Shown: positions 26,325 through 35,320 of the stretch, piece after piece
Layout: each line of letters starts with the position of its first letter
Numbering within the stretch: the stretch's first letter is position 1
Position numbers and translations under genes: made by a program
Notes under the pieces: model-generated
Database searches by the model: none
Told to the model about the DNA's origin: nothing
The model's input: only the letters and a program-made list of their open reading frames with translations
NCBI GenBank assembly: GCA_029256105.1
Contig: JAQSYO010000008.1
Coordinates: forward strand, 124,001 to 188,000
Length of the DNA stretch: 64,000 nucleotides
Origin: Herbinix sp.
GTDB taxonomy: Bacteria; Bacillota; Clostridia; Lachnospirales; Lachnospiraceae
Direction: 5' to 3'

Positions 26325-27893
26325 GTGGAGTTGATTAAAAAGAATATTCATATGAATAAATTGAAATGTAAGAGTACCCTGCAGCTTACATTGGATGATG
26401 ACTTTAATGTTCCCGATATCAAGCCGGACATTGATCAAATAATTACCGAGCAGGGAGAAATCAAAATTAATGATATCAAAGCGATGAACGGAAAACTCTT
26501 AGTTAAGGGTGTTCTTAGCTTTAATGTTCTTTATTTGTGCGAAGGGGATCGGAGACCGGTTAATAATATTGCGGGAGAGATTCCTTTTGATGAAGTAATT
26601 AATATGGATATTGCCTGCTCTGATGATGATCCGACTGTAAAATGGGATTTGGAGGATTTAACCACCGGATTGATTAATTCCAGAAAACTTAGCGTAAAGT
26701 CGATTGTTCGAATCTATGTAGCAGTGGAAGAGCTATACGATGAAGAAACGGCAGTTATGGTGGAAGGCCCGGAGGATGTACAATACATAAATAAAAAGAT
26801 AGAAGTAACTGATGTTGCAATTAATAAAAAGGATACCTATCGGATAAAAGATGAAATTGTAATTCCATCGAATAAAGGTAATATAACCTCCCTGCTTTAT
26901 CAGGATATCGGTCTGAGCAACGTTGAGGTAAGGCTATTAGAGGATCGTTTCACCATAAAAGGGGAACTTCCGATATTCATCCTATATACCAGCGAGGACG
27001 AGGAGAACCCGATTGAATATTATGAGACGGAAGTTCCCTTTAGTGGCTCGGTTGATTGCAATGGTTGTAATGAAGAAATGATTGAAGATATCGCCTTCTC
27101 AATCGTTAGCAAGAGTTTAGAAATTAAACCGGATGCGGATGGTGAGGAAAGAGTTCTTGATCTTGAGGTTGTTCTTGATTTGGGGATAAAAGTTTATGAA
27201 ATAGAAGAACCTGAGATCTTATGTGATATTTACTGTCCTTCTAAGGAAATTACGCCGGTTATCCGGAATGCTGATTATGAAAACTTGGTAATCAAGAACA
27301 ATAGCAAATATCGAATTGCAGACCGTATTAAGGTATCGAATAATCAACCAGGTATACTTCAGATCTGCCATGCGAATGGTGTAATAAAAGTTGATGATAT
27401 TGTTGCAGAAGACACACAACTTCATGTAGAAGGGGTTATCGAAGTTAATATCCTTTATATCACTGAGGATGATAGTAGACCGATGAACTCACTTAGGGGA
27501 GTAATTCCATTTGCACAGGTTATTGAGCTTAAGGGAATGAGATCCGGCAGTAATTATGAAGTGAAACCAAGTATTGACCAACTAAGTGTTATGATGTTGG
27601 ATAGTGAGGAAATTGAGGTGAAAGCAACAATTAACCTTAATACGATCGTATTTGATGTCATCACAGAAGAAATAATAACAGGTGTTGAAGTTGCTGATTT
27701 GGACATGGATATGATTCAGGCAATGCCGGGAATCATCGGATACATTGTTAAGAGAAATGATTCCCTGTGGAAAATAGCTAAAAAATATTACTCCACTGTG
27801 GATAACATCATGGCAATCAACGAATTAAGCGATGATCGTATCAAAGAGGGCGATAAGCTGATTATCATGAAACGAGTAGACGTTATATTATAG
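26325..27893 (+). CDS. sipL: SipL-like spore morphogenesis protein (SPOCS domains + LysM)
   Basis: The 522-residue protein matches the clostridial SipL layout: repeated SPOCS (DUF3794) domains followed by one LysM. The first SPOCS lies near residues 5-150 (DDFNVPDIKPDIDQIITEQG), a second near 160-300, and a third near 310-450 (YRIADRIKVSNNQPGILQI). LysM lies at about 470-515 (YIVKRNDSLWKIAKKYYSTV...IKEGDKLIIM). In C. difficile SipL binds SpoIVA through LysM and is needed for coat attachment around the forespore. The start is GTG at 26325, 7 bases after AAGGAGGG. The final codons and TAG stop are part of the structured repeat at 27885-27981. Confidence 0.92.
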   Translation: MELIKKNIHMNKLKCKSTLQLTLDDDFNVPDIKPDIDQIITEQGEIKINDIKAMNGKLLVKGVLSFNVLYLCEGDRRPVNNIAGEIPFDEVINMDIACSDDDPTVKWDLEDLTTGLINSRKLSVKSIVRIYVAVEELYDEETAVMVEGPEDVQYINKKIEVTDVAINKKDTYRIKDEIVIPSNKGNITSLLYQDIGLSNVEVRLLEDRFTIKGELPIFILYTSEDEENPIEYYETEVPFSGSVDCNGCNEEMIEDIAFSIVSKSLEIKPDADGEERVLDLEVVLDLGIKVYEIEEPEILCDIYCPSKEITPVIRNADYENLVIKNNSKYRIADRIKVSNNQPGILQICHANGVIKVDDIVAEDTQLHVEGVIEVNILYITEDDSRPMNSLRGVIPFAQVIELKGMRSGSNYEVKPSIDQLSVMMLDSEEIEVKATINLNTIVFDVITEEIITGVEVADLDMDMIQAMPGIIGYIVKRNDSLWKIAKKYYSTVDNIMAINELSDDRIKEGDKLIIMKRVDVIL

Positions 27894-27981
27894 GAACAAA
27901 ACCCCTTGTTCCTATAATCGTGATGAACGGCGAAAAAGCATCGCCTTTTATCAAAAGTATAATGCAACTTCGGATAACTTA
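27885..27981 (+). repeat. Dispersed structured repeat, copy 2, overlapping the sipL stop
   Basis: This 97-bp element is closely similar to 4005-4100. It has the same perfect 13-bp stem around TAGGAACAA and TTGTTCCTA that includes the stop codon. The second hairpin is GGCGA/TCGCC, with a compensated change from copy 1. The third stem (AAAGT/ACTTC) has lost one pair. Both copies follow spore-related genes and both supply the last codons Ile-Leu-stop. Confidence 0.8.
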
Positions 27982-28000
27982 TATGATAAAGACCTAATAA

Positions 28001-28036
28001 TAGCGAACTTTTGTATCCATTACAAAAAGTTCGCTA
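28001..28036 (+). terminator. Strong hairpin downstream of sipL
   Basis: TAGCGAACTTTTGTA pairs with TACAAAAAGTTCGCTA (one bulged A) around a 5-base loop. No clear T run follows, so it may be a processing or stabilising hairpin or a weak terminator. Confidence 0.5.
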
Positions 28037-28185
28037 TATTACTATTAACTTATTTATATATTTATCCGAAATATAGAGTACAAAGTTAGTTTTATAATTT
28101 TGGTAGGGTATTCCCTCCAATAGCCATGGAAGGCAAAAGAAGGAACTTAGGCAGAGAAATCGCCTAATAACGAATGAGGAATATC

Positions 28186-28290
28186 AAGGAGGAAAATCCT
28201 CCGAGTACAAATGATAAATTCCTTAAAAACCAAGGAGGAAAATCCTCCGAGTACAAATGACAATTCTTTAGTGAATCAAGGAGGATTTAA
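28186..28290 (+). repeat. Tandem 46-bp Shine-Dalgarno hairpin array before the 28293 gene
   Basis: AAGGAGGA occurs at 28186, 28232 and 28278, exactly 46 bp apart. The first two are each followed by AAATCCTCC, giving small hairpins (GGAGGA/TCCTCC, 3-base loop), and by GAGTACAAATGA. The third lacks the pairing partner and is the real ribosome binding site (AAGGAGG, then TTTAAAG and ATG). A hairpin TTAGGC...GCCTAA lies at 28147-28167 in the same leader. A similar but distinct array precedes ileS. Confidence 0.85.
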
Positions 28291-28292
28291 AG

Positions 28293-28955
28293 ATGAGTGT
28301 GAATGGAATTACCAGTGCTACACAGACCTATGAGAACAAAAGTACATCTAAAGCTAAATCAAATCAGAACCAACAAGTAGACGACAAAAAACAAAAAGAT
28401 GCGGATAGTACCGCTGTAGTTTACGATAAAAGTGAACAAACAGTTGAAAAGAAAAAAACCTATCAAAAGGATGCAACCAATATTGACCGATTGATGGCGG
28501 AAGCGGATAAAAGGACACAAAGTCTAAGAGATCTTGTACAAAAAATGTTGTTAAAGCAAGGGCAGACCATTACAGATGCAACGGATATCTATGGACTACT
28601 TCGAGAAGGTAAACTGGAGGTAGATCCTGAGACAAGTGCGCAGGCGCAAAAGGATATCGCAGCGGATGGATATTGGGGAGTTGACCAAACCTCAGAACGT
28701 ATGGTGTCCTTTGCAAAGGCACTTACCGGAGGAGATCCTTCAAAAGCAGATGAAATGATTGATGCTGTGAAGAAGGGTTTTGAAGAGGCAACCAAGGCAT
28801 GGGGTGGCGAACTTCCAGGGATATCAAAGAGTACTATGGATGCAACAATCAGTAAGCTGGAGGCTTGGAGAGATGGTACAGATAATGCCAGTTCTATGAG
28901 TAATGCGGCAGCAAAGACCTTTAAGAATCAAGCGGTAACTGGAACAATGGCATAA
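28293..28955 (+). CDS. Conserved clostridial protein of unknown function
   Basis: The 220-residue protein is cytoplasmic and not part of a named family I know, although similar sequences occur widely in Lachnospiraceae. The N-terminal 60 residues are polar and rich in Lys, Gln, Asp, Ser and Thr, probably disordered. The core from about residue 65 is helical (DRLMAEADKRTQSLRDLVQKM, LLREGKLEVDPETSAQAQKD, IAADGYWGVDQTSERMVSFA, GFEEATKAWGGELPGISKST). No signal peptide or enzyme motif is visible. Its leader carries the tandem ribosome-binding-site array, suggesting high or specially controlled translation. A long hairpin terminator follows. Confidence 0.75.
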   Translation: MSVNGITSATQTYENKSTSKAKSNQNQQVDDKKQKDADSTAVVYDKSEQTVEKKKTYQKDATNIDRLMAEADKRTQSLRDLVQKMLLKQGQTITDATDIYGLLREGKLEVDPETSAQAQKDIAADGYWGVDQTSERMVSFAKALTGGDPSKADEMIDAVKKGFEEATKAWGGELPGISKSTMDATISKLEAWRDGTDNASSMSNAAAKTFKNQAVTGTMA

Positions 28956-28975
28956 TGTGCAAGAATTAAAATTAT

Positions 28976-29046
28976 AAGGCTCTAACACCACGAATGATAA
29001 AGGTTCCAAACCTTTATTTCGTTGTATGTTAGAGCCTTTCATTTTT
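28976..29046 (+). terminator. Long bidirectional terminator between convergent genes
   Basis: Twelve-base outer arms AAGGCTCTAACA and TGTTAGAGCCTT enclose a second stem (ATAAAGGT...ACCTTTAT). TTTCATTTTT follows on the plus strand. It serves the 28293 gene and probably the convergent MFS gene too. Confidence 0.8.
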
Positions 29047-29050
29047 GTAA

Positions 29051-30307
29051 TTAAGCTACCTTTGCTTCTTTTACGTGCTTACGTTTAAATATTAGTAAAC
29101 TGATAGCAATTAAAATAGGGAAGAAGACGGCGGCTAAAATACCGGAGCGCAGTCCAATTTGCTCGAGGTCCAGGCTACTATTTCTCCAAAAGGAAAGTAT
29201 GCGACCTGTTGTTTGAACCGTGTCAGATATTTTCCCGGCTAGCCAAGGACCAAAGGAACAACCAAGGTCACCACAGATTGCTAAGATGCCGAACATTAGT
29301 GTACCACCACGGGGAAATGCCGCCGAGGCTAAACTAAAGGTACCCGGCCACATTAAGCTGACGGATATACCACAGAGGCTACAAGCGAACAAAGAAAGCA
29401 TAGGATATGGGCTGAATACGGTGACAAGATATGTTATCACGCAGAGAATACTGCTAGCAAACATGCAACTTTTAAGAGGAAGACGTTCTCCGTAATAGCC
29501 ATATATGGTTCGGCCTATCGCCATAAAGAATGCGAAAAGCCCGGGTCCTAATAAATCACCATAGAGCTTAGGAAGCTGTAGTCCTTTTTCAGCAAACAGG
29601 GAAGACCATTGGGACATGGTTAACTCACTGGCACCTGCACAAATCATTAACAGAAGAGCAAGATAGAAGGTAGGAAAAGTGAATAGCTCTTTTAACTTCA
29701 TTCCCGTACCATCCGTTACAAGAGAAAGCAGGGGTACTTGCAGAAATTTAAATAAATTATAAAGCGGAAATAACGACCAGAGGATCGGAAGGATGAACCA
29801 CAAATCACGGCCAAGCATCCACAACAGTAAGGTGCTAATTAACACAACTGCCATTTGCCCCCAGCAATAAAAAGAGTGTAGTAGGCTCATGGAGGCTTCC
29901 TTATTCTCGTTGGGCAAAGCTTCGATAATCGGACTGACGATTACTTCAAGCAAACCACCCCCGATGGCATATAGCATCACGGACAATATTAATCCAAGGT
30001 AAGGGGAAGGCATTACCTGTGGTAATAGACCTAAGGATAGAAGTCCGACCGCACAAAGGGCATGTGCGATAACCATACATTTTCGGTAACCAAAATGATC
30101 TGCATATTTTGTTGCCCATACATCAGTTAATAGTTGAGTAGCAAAATTGATTAAAACCAATTGCCCCAACCTCTCGTAAGAGATGGAATAGTTGGTCTGG
30201 AATATGATAAATAGTAGTGGAGCTAAATTATTAATAATTGCTTGCGTTATATAGCCGCGATAGCAGGCGTATGTAGTGCTACGGTAAGTATTTCGTTTGC
30301 TGGACAT
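29051..30307 (-). CDS. Major facilitator superfamily transporter
   Basis: The 418-residue protein has about 12 hydrophobic segments and the MFS layout. The loop 2-3 motif appears as DVWATKYADHFGYRK (about residues 62-76). A proline- and glycine-rich segment in helix 4-5 (YAIGGGLLEVIVSPIIEALPN) resembles the FucP/sugar-type branch. The substrate is unknown. It is convergent with the 28293 gene and lies downstream of ispE on the same strand, with 58 bases between. Confidence 0.88.
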   Translation of the reverse strand: MSSKRNTYRSTTYACYRGYITQAIINNLAPLLFIIFQTNYSISYERLGQLVLINFATQLLTDVWATKYADHFGYRKCMVIAHALCAVGLLSLGLLPQVMPSPYLGLILSVMLYAIGGGLLEVIVSPIIEALPNENKEASMSLLHSFYCWGQMAVVLISTLLLWMLGRDLWFILPILWSLFPLYNLFKFLQVPLLSLVTDGTGMKLKELFTFPTFYLALLLMICAGASELTMSQWSSLFAEKGLQLPKLYGDLLGPGLFAFFMAIGRTIYGYYGERLPLKSCMFASSILCVITYLVTVFSPYPMLSLFACSLCGISVSLMWPGTFSLASAAFPRGGTLMFGILAICGDLGCSFGPWLAGKISDTVQTTGRILSFWRNSSLDLEQIGLRSGILAAVFFPILIAISLLIFKRKHVKEAKVA

Positions 30308-30365
30308 AATTACAATACCTTTCTAAGATTATCATATGCATTAAGGGGAAGGAAAAGAGACAATG

Positions 30366-31235
30366 TTATGGCCAATAAGGTTTGGTTAAATAAACCTGTT
30401 TCCCATAGCTTTGATACTTTTTAAAATACTGATATGCATTTTCAGCAGTGTTAAAGTCATTATAAATTCCAAATACGGTCGGTCCGCTTCCACTCATTAA
30501 GGAAGTCAGCGCACCTAGCTCTTTCATTTTATCTTTGATAGCTGTAATAATCGGATAATCTGTTATGGTAACAGACTGAAGAATGTTATCCATTGTATTA
30601 GACAGATTGAAAAGATCGCCTTTTGTAAGTGAAGTTATCATAGCTTCGATATCTGGATGAACCACGTCGCTAGTCAAGCGAAGGTTTTCATACACATATT
30701 TTGTTGATACATTGATATCGGGCTTCACTAGAAGAATAGTGCATTCCGACATAGGTGCAAGTGGTGTCAGAACCTCACCGATTCCTTCTGATAAGGCGGT
30801 TCCTAGCATAATACAATAAGGGACATCTGCTCCTAATTTCACTCCAAGCTTTTTTAGTTCCTCTACTGTTAATCCTGCTTGGTAAAGCTCATTTAACCCC
30901 CGTAGGGTTGCGGCTGCATCGGAGCTTCCACCTGCTAGACCTGCAGCAACGGGAATCATTTTATCTAACTGGATATCCAGTCCCTCCTGAACAGAGATGG
31001 TCTCTAGGAATAGAGCAGCCGCTTTAAAGACAAGGTTGCCCTGATCTATTGGCAGGTAAGATAGATTGGTTTTCATCTTGATACCCGCAGTAGTTGATTT
31101 GTTTATGGTTATCGTATCATATAAATCAAGGGATTGCATGATCATACAAACATCATGATATCCGTCTTCCCGTTTTCTAAGTACGTCTAATCCAAGATTT
31201 ATTTTAGCATAAGCTTTTATAGATATGGAATTCAT
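30366..31235 (-). CDS. ispE: 4-diphosphocytidyl-2-C-methyl-D-erythritol kinase
   Basis: IspE phosphorylates CDP-methylerythritol with ATP in the MEP route to isoprenoids. The protein has 289 residues. GHMP-kinase motifs are KAYAKINLGLDVL at the N-terminus (substrate-binding Lys and Asn), PVAAGLAGGSSDAAATLRG (ATP loop, about residues 90-108) and LMSGSGPTVFGIY (about 257-269). An in-frame ATG at 31250 lies 5 codons upstream, but ACGGAGG is spaced 5 bases before the ATG at 31235. It is followed by the MFS gene. Confidence 0.96.
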   Translation of the reverse strand: MNSISIKAYAKINLGLDVLRKREDGYHDVCMIMQSLDLYDTITINKSTTAGIKMKTNLSYLPIDQGNLVFKAAALFLETISVQEGLDIQLDKMIPVAAGLAGGSSDAAATLRGLNELYQAGLTVEELKKLGVKLGADVPYCIMLGTALSEGIGEVLTPLAPMSECTILLVKPDINVSTKYVYENLRLTSDVVHPDIEAMITSLTKGDLFNLSNTMDNILQSVTITDYPIITAIKDKMKELGALTSLMSGSGPTVFGIYNDFNTAENAYQYFKKYQSYGKQVYLTKPYWP

Positions 31236-31416
31236 GGTTACCTCCGTCATTTCATAATTACCTGTATTTTAACATAAATACATAACTTTAACAATGAAAC
31301 TAGTAGAAAAGGAAAGAGAAAGCACCCAAGGATTTGTTATAGACTGTGCAAATAAGCAGGTATTAACACAAGCTTTAAAGCAACGAATATTATGACAAAC
31401 TCATGGATGCCAATTA

Positions 31417-32334
31417 TTAACGGAAGATATCCTTCACTGCTTCGATAAGCTTAAATTTAATCTTAACCGGTGTCTTCTTACTAATTAGAGTATCGTATTC
31501 TTCTTCGGTTAACAGGTGTTTTAACTTCTCCTTGGAAGATTCGTCAACGACACTATAGGTTTCATCAACAAAACATAGGGGTGGAAACATGACGCACCAC
31601 CAATTTTTTCCTTCTGCCTCACCGATTTGCACCCGAAGAGCCTCATAAGTTCCAGGGGGGAAGGAATAATCACCATAAACTTTCAGAGGGAAATAAGTAT
31701 CCGCGAGTGACACCTTTACCGGGTAACTGTATCCGTTTTGCTTTATGGTGTCTTCTGCAAGCTTTTGAATGTAAGCTAACTTGTCAGAAAGGATAGTCCT
31801 GGCTTGTTCTATCGTATCTGCATTTCGTAAATAAGGGGATAGATTTGCGACGAGTGTATCTTTTACAGTTAGCTTTAACGCTTGATCTGATTCGCTATCA
31901 CTGTTGGCAATAACATGGAAACGAATTATGTCTTCAGCGATTCCGGTTTGTAAATCAGCTGCCGTGCTGTGTACGGCGTTCGTTTTTAGTAACCACATAG
32001 TAATACCTGAAAATACGAGGAGGAATAAAAGGAACAATCCTTGAAATTGGCCTTTGTTAGGAGCTTTTTTTGACTTGGAGGCTACATTACTGTAAAGGGG
32101 CTCGTTAATCTCAAATCTTGAGTAAGTATTTTTTTTTCGTTTGTTTTTGCTATGTAGATTATCATTTTGAAGGTACTTTAACAGCTTATCCAATGCGTCA
32201 TCCGAAATTCTCTTATGTAGGAAGGTAGGAGTACTCTCCGCTGAATTAGCTGGAGTACCCTCGGAGGGCTGTATTTTCTTGGTATTAATTTGATTGGGGG
32301 TTTTGGCTTCACTTATGGTATTTATTTTACGCAT
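31417..32334 (-). CDS. spoIIR: Stage II sporulation protein R with long N-terminal extension
   Basis: SpoIIR is made in the forespore and signals across the septum to SpoIIGA, which activates sigma-E in the mother cell. The conserved domain covers about residues 135-305: IRFHVIANSDSESDQALKL, YPVKVSLADTYFPLKVYGDY, FPPGTYEALRVQIGEAEG, and NWWCVMFPPLCFVD. A transmembrane or signal-anchor segment lies near residues 95-115 (GLFLLFLLVFSGITMWLL). It is preceded by about 90 polar residues that the usual protein of about 220-250 residues lacks. ATG at 32334 is set by AAGGAG 6-7 bases upstream; the longer frame to 32373 is not used. It is transcribed divergently from murI. Confidence 0.92.
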   Translation of the reverse strand: MRKINTISEAKTPNQINTKKIQPSEGTPANSAESTPTFLHKRISDDALDKLLKYLQNDNLHSKNKRKKNTYSRFEINEPLYSNVASKSKKAPNKGQFQGLFLLFLLVFSGITMWLLKTNAVHSTAADLQTGIAEDIIRFHVIANSDSESDQALKLTVKDTLVANLSPYLRNADTIEQARTILSDKLAYIQKLAEDTIKQNGYSYPVKVSLADTYFPLKVYGDYSFPPGTYEALRVQIGEAEGKNWWCVMFPPLCFVDETYSVVDESSKEKLKHLLTEEEYDTLISKKTPVKIKFKLIEAVKDIFR

Positions 32335-32574
32335 GTTACTCTCCTTACAAGTTATTTTGTATTTGAAAATCATTAAGTTGATTTGTTACAGCTTATATCT
32401 TGCTATAGTATTACCATATTATAGGAGGTTATTCGGGCAGCCAAAACAAACCGACAAATTGAGGAAATGGGTAAAAGGACTTGAACTAAATTGTGGGTAG
32501 TAGTACAATTAATAGGCGTTCTAGCAAGAAGGAACCACGAAATTGTTAATTAAATGACAGCAGGAGGCTTAATT

Positions 32575-33384
32575 ATGTCAAGTAAAGCACCGATCGGGGT
32601 ATTTGATTCCGGGGTTGGCGGATTAACGGTCGTAAAAGAAATTATGCGTCAGATACCGGGTGAATCAATCATTTATTTTGGCGATACAGCGAGACTTCCC
32701 TACGGAAGCAAATCAAAGGAAACCATTATTACATACACAAGACAAATTGTCAGGTTCTTGATGGGAAAGAACGTAAAGGCGATTGTAATTGCCTGCAATA
32801 CTGCTAGTGCGTTTGCACTTGAGACAGTAAAGGCAGAGTTAGATATTCCGGTCATCGGAGTGGTAAAACCAGGTGCCAAGGCGGCAGCAGAATCAACGAA
32901 GAATGGTAGAATTGGAGTAATTGGTACAGAAGGTACCATACGCAGTGGAATATACAATGAATTCTTAAGTGAGACAAATCCTCAAGTTCAAGTATTCGGA
33001 AAGGCCTGCCCTTTGTTCGTACCTTTAGTAGAGGAAGGCTTAATTGATGATCCAATCACGATGGAGATGATTCGCAGATATACGAGCGAGCTGATAGAGA
33101 AAGACATTGATACATTGGTTCTTGGCTGTACACACTATCCTCTCCTGCGAAAGACGATACGTAAAATTGTTGGTGATAAAATTGAATTAGTAAATCCTGC
33201 TTATGAGACAGCGATAACGCTCAAGGAAGTTCTTACCGAGGCGGGACTAGAAAATGACGATAACTTAAAGACAGACCATAAATTCTATGTTAGTGATGGT
33301 GCGGAGAAATTCAAATATTTTGCCAATAGTATCCTACCTTGTGAGGTTGTGGAAACGAAGGATGTTAACATTGAAAATTATTAA
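32575..33384 (+). CDS. murI: Glutamate racemase
   Basis: MurI makes D-glutamate for peptidoglycan. The protein has 269 residues. Both catalytic cysteines are in their motifs: VIACNTASAF (about residue 70) and LGCTHYPLL (about 182). The N-terminal IGVFDSGVGGLTVVKEI and FGDTARLPYGSKS are also standard. ATG at 32554 is in frame, but AGGAGG lies 7 bases before the ATG at 32575. The DUF1934 gene follows 12 bases after the stop, so the two form an operon. Confidence 0.97.
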   Translation: MSSKAPIGVFDSGVGGLTVVKEIMRQIPGESIIYFGDTARLPYGSKSKETIITYTRQIVRFLMGKNVKAIVIACNTASAFALETVKAELDIPVIGVVKPGAKAAAESTKNGRIGVIGTEGTIRSGIYNEFLSETNPQVQVFGKACPLFVPLVEEGLIDDPITMEMIRRYTSELIEKDIDTLVLGCTHYPLLRKTIRKIVGDKIELVNPAYETAITLKEVLTEAGLENDDNLKTDHKFYVSDGAEKFKYFANSILPCEVVETKDVNIENY

Positions 33385-33396
33385 TTGGAGGCAATA

Positions 33397-33816
33397 ATGA
33401 CGAAGGAAGTATCCATTTCAATCGAAGGGCTTCAGCTGGGTTCTGAGGAAGATTCTATAGTAATGACTGCTCTCGGAACTTATCATCTTTATAATGATAA
33501 GCATTATATCCAATATGATGAAAAACCAGAGGAAGGGGAAGGTGCGATAAAATGCATGGTTAAGATTGCTCTTACCAAAATAGAGCTTTCCAAGAAGGGT
33601 GTAAATTCCTCCCAGATGGTCTTTGACCTAAAGGAAGAGACGATCGCATATTATCAGACACCCTTTGGTAATCTATCGTTTGATGTGAATACCACCGAAA
33701 TAATAATAGAGGAGTCGCCAGAGCAGCTTCAAGTAAAATTGGAGTATTCCTTGTCTTCAAATGCATCGCTTATATCGAATAATCAGATTATAATTAAGAT
33801 AGAATCTATAGGCTAG
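33397..33816 (+). CDS. DUF1934 / YwiB-like beta-barrel protein
   Basis: The 139-residue protein is of the DUF1934 (YwiB) family, a calycin-like beta barrel of unknown function. Visible pattern: YHLYNDKHYIQYDE, CMVKIALTKIELSKKG, YYQTPFGNLSFDVNT and QVKLEYSLSSNASLIS. TTG at 33385 would overlap the ribosome binding site, so ATG at 33397 after TTGGAGG is used. It is co-transcribed with murI. No active-site residues can be named. Confidence 0.85.
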   Translation: MTKEVSISIEGLQLGSEEDSIVMTALGTYHLYNDKHYIQYDEKPEEGEGAIKCMVKIALTKIELSKKGVNSSQMVFDLKEETIAYYQTPFGNLSFDVNTTEIIIEESPEQLQVKLEYSLSSNASLISNNQIIIKIESIG

Positions 33817-33907
33817 TATGAAAGGCCGCAACTAAAAAAGAAATAAAGAAGATATTAAAAAGATAGAAGGAAGAAATAGGGAAGTTAGATAAATAAATGA
33901 AAGAAAC

Positions 33908-33953
33908 GCCCAGGAAAGAAGCACTTAATAATGTTTCCACCTGGGCATTTTGC
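33908..33953. terminator. Bidirectional terminator between DUF1934 gene and CapA-like gene
   Basis: GCCCAGG (33908-33914) and CCTGGGC (33940-33946) form the stem, with T-rich sequence on the plus side (ATTTTG) and on the minus side (GTTTCTTTC). The genes converge here. Confidence 0.7.
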
Positions 33954-33954
33954 T

Positions 33955-35196
33955 CTATTTTTCCTCTGTTATAAATCCATTCTCATCAATTTTTACTCCA
34001 TAAGAGAGTTCTTCTATGAAATTGAAATAATCGGTTTTTTCCGCATCCTTTGTCAACAGATAGGTTAAAGTGTTCTTGTTCATCACAGGAAGGATCTGAG
34101 TTCTAACAGTACCTTCCGGATCTAAATATAATTTAAACATTCCGGATTCCTTGGAGGAGTTGTTAAACCAGAAATTACCTAAGCTATACGCAATCGGCTT
34201 TCCTTCATAGAACTCGATACCCTGCATTACATGTGGATGGCAACCGATAACTGCATCTGCACCGGCATCTATATATTGTTTGGCGAGGGTTCGCTGATAT
34301 TTCTCTGGATGATCATTCCGTTCCACACCCCAATGAACGAATACTATCACAAAATCGCTGTTTGCTTCTGCTTCTTTAATTGATTCAAGGATAAGAGTAG
34401 GGTCATAGGTTCCGACCATACCAAGACGGGTATCATTCGCATACCAGTCCATAGAAAATACTACACGGGACGCAGCAACATATGCAATTTTTTTATTACC
34501 TAAGGTACGGTAGATAGGTGCTTTTGCGCGGTCCATATTTTCTCCGGCTCCGACATAATCAATTCCTGCGTTATCCAGAGTATCAAAGGTATCAGTGAGA
34601 GCATCCGGACCATAATCCAAGGTATGATTATTCGCTAAGGATACAATATCAACACCCATTTCACTGAGTATTCCTACACGACTTGAATTAGCTCGGAAGG
34701 TATAGGATTTATCAGGAGTTTTGATACCTCTTGTGCTGTAGGCAAATTCATTGTTTAACATCATTATATCGGCATTGTTCATTTCTTCAATCAAATCAGA
34801 GGAAAGCACGCCTAGGATTCCCTTCTTCTCGGCATCGTATTTTGCTACCGGATAGGAGGCTTCATCTAAATTAACATCTCCAGCAAATCCAAGTATGATC
34901 GGCTTCTGGTTCGTCTCGTCTATATTTGGTTGCTCTGTGGGTACGACCGTGACAGTTGGAGTTATCGCATCGGTTGCCGATTGTTCCGCTGCATCTACTT
35001 CATCGGAATCCGGATCAGTAGAAGGAGCTTGGCTCGGGACTGCCTCATCAGAAGCTATTGTTGGAGTTGGTGCATTATTGTTATCTTTCAAATCTCTTTT
35101 TGCTTGTAAGTCAAAGGCGTAGACTAGTAAGCCAGTAAATACACATAGAGATAGAATGCAGATTAAAGATAGTAAGATTAGGTTTCTCTTCCTCAT
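33955..35196 (-). CDS. CapA-family (poly-gamma-glutamate synthesis type) exported protein
   Basis: The 413-residue protein has a signal anchor (ILLSLICILSLCVFTGLLVYAF) and then a Ser/Thr/Asp/Glu/Pro-rich linker of about 70 residues. The CapA/PGA_cap metallophosphatase-like domain covers about residues 110-410: ILGFAGDVNL (metal-binding Asp), MMLNNEFAYS (Asn-x-Glu), VDIVSLANNHTLDYGPDALTD, VFVHWGVERND and VIGCHPHVMQGIE. In B. subtilis CapA belongs to the capsule machinery, but no capB or capC is present here, so another envelope role is likely. ATG at 35196 is used because AAAGGA lies 7 bases upstream. Confidence 0.88.
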   Translation of the reverse strand: MRKRNLILLSLICILSLCVFTGLLVYAFDLQAKRDLKDNNNAPTPTIASDEAVPSQAPSTDPDSDEVDAAEQSATDAITPTVTVVPTEQPNIDETNQKPIILGFAGDVNLDEASYPVAKYDAEKKGILGVLSSDLIEEMNNADIMMLNNEFAYSTRGIKTPDKSYTFRANSSRVGILSEMGVDIVSLANNHTLDYGPDALTDTFDTLDNAGIDYVGAGENMDRAKAPIYRTLGNKKIAYVAASRVVFSMDWYANDTRLGMVGTYDPTLILESIKEAEANSDFVIVFVHWGVERNDHPEKYQRTLAKQYIDAGADAVIGCHPHVMQGIEFYEGKPIAYSLGNFWFNNSSKESGMFKLYLDPEGTVRTQILPVMNKNTLTYLLTKDAEKTDYFNFIEELSYGVKIDENGFITEEK

Positions 35197-35263
35197 GTAA
35201 AATTCCTTTCCGGCATGATCGGAAATAATGCCTTTACGAAATATATGTTTAAAGCATATCAAT

Positions 35264-35314
35264 AAAAAAATCCTCTTACCCTTTCTAACAATTATGCCAT
35301 GAAGGTAAAAGGAT
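35264..35314 (-). terminator. Terminator of the 35321 gene
   Basis: On the minus strand AATCCTTTTACC pairs with GGTAAGAGGATT (one G-U pair), followed by TTTTTATT. It lies a few bases after the 35321-35779 stop. Confidence 0.8.
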
Positions 35315-35320
35315 TATTAA

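Noticed and set aside
28186..28290. CRISPR-like array reading of the 46-bp repeats
   Set aside because: There are too few units, the spacers are partly similar, no cas genes are present, and the repeat is a ribosome-binding-site hairpin fixed to a start codon.
33955..35196. Calling the CapA-like protein part of a capsule operon
   Set aside because: No capB, capC or pgs genes are adjacent; only the CapA domain is supported.
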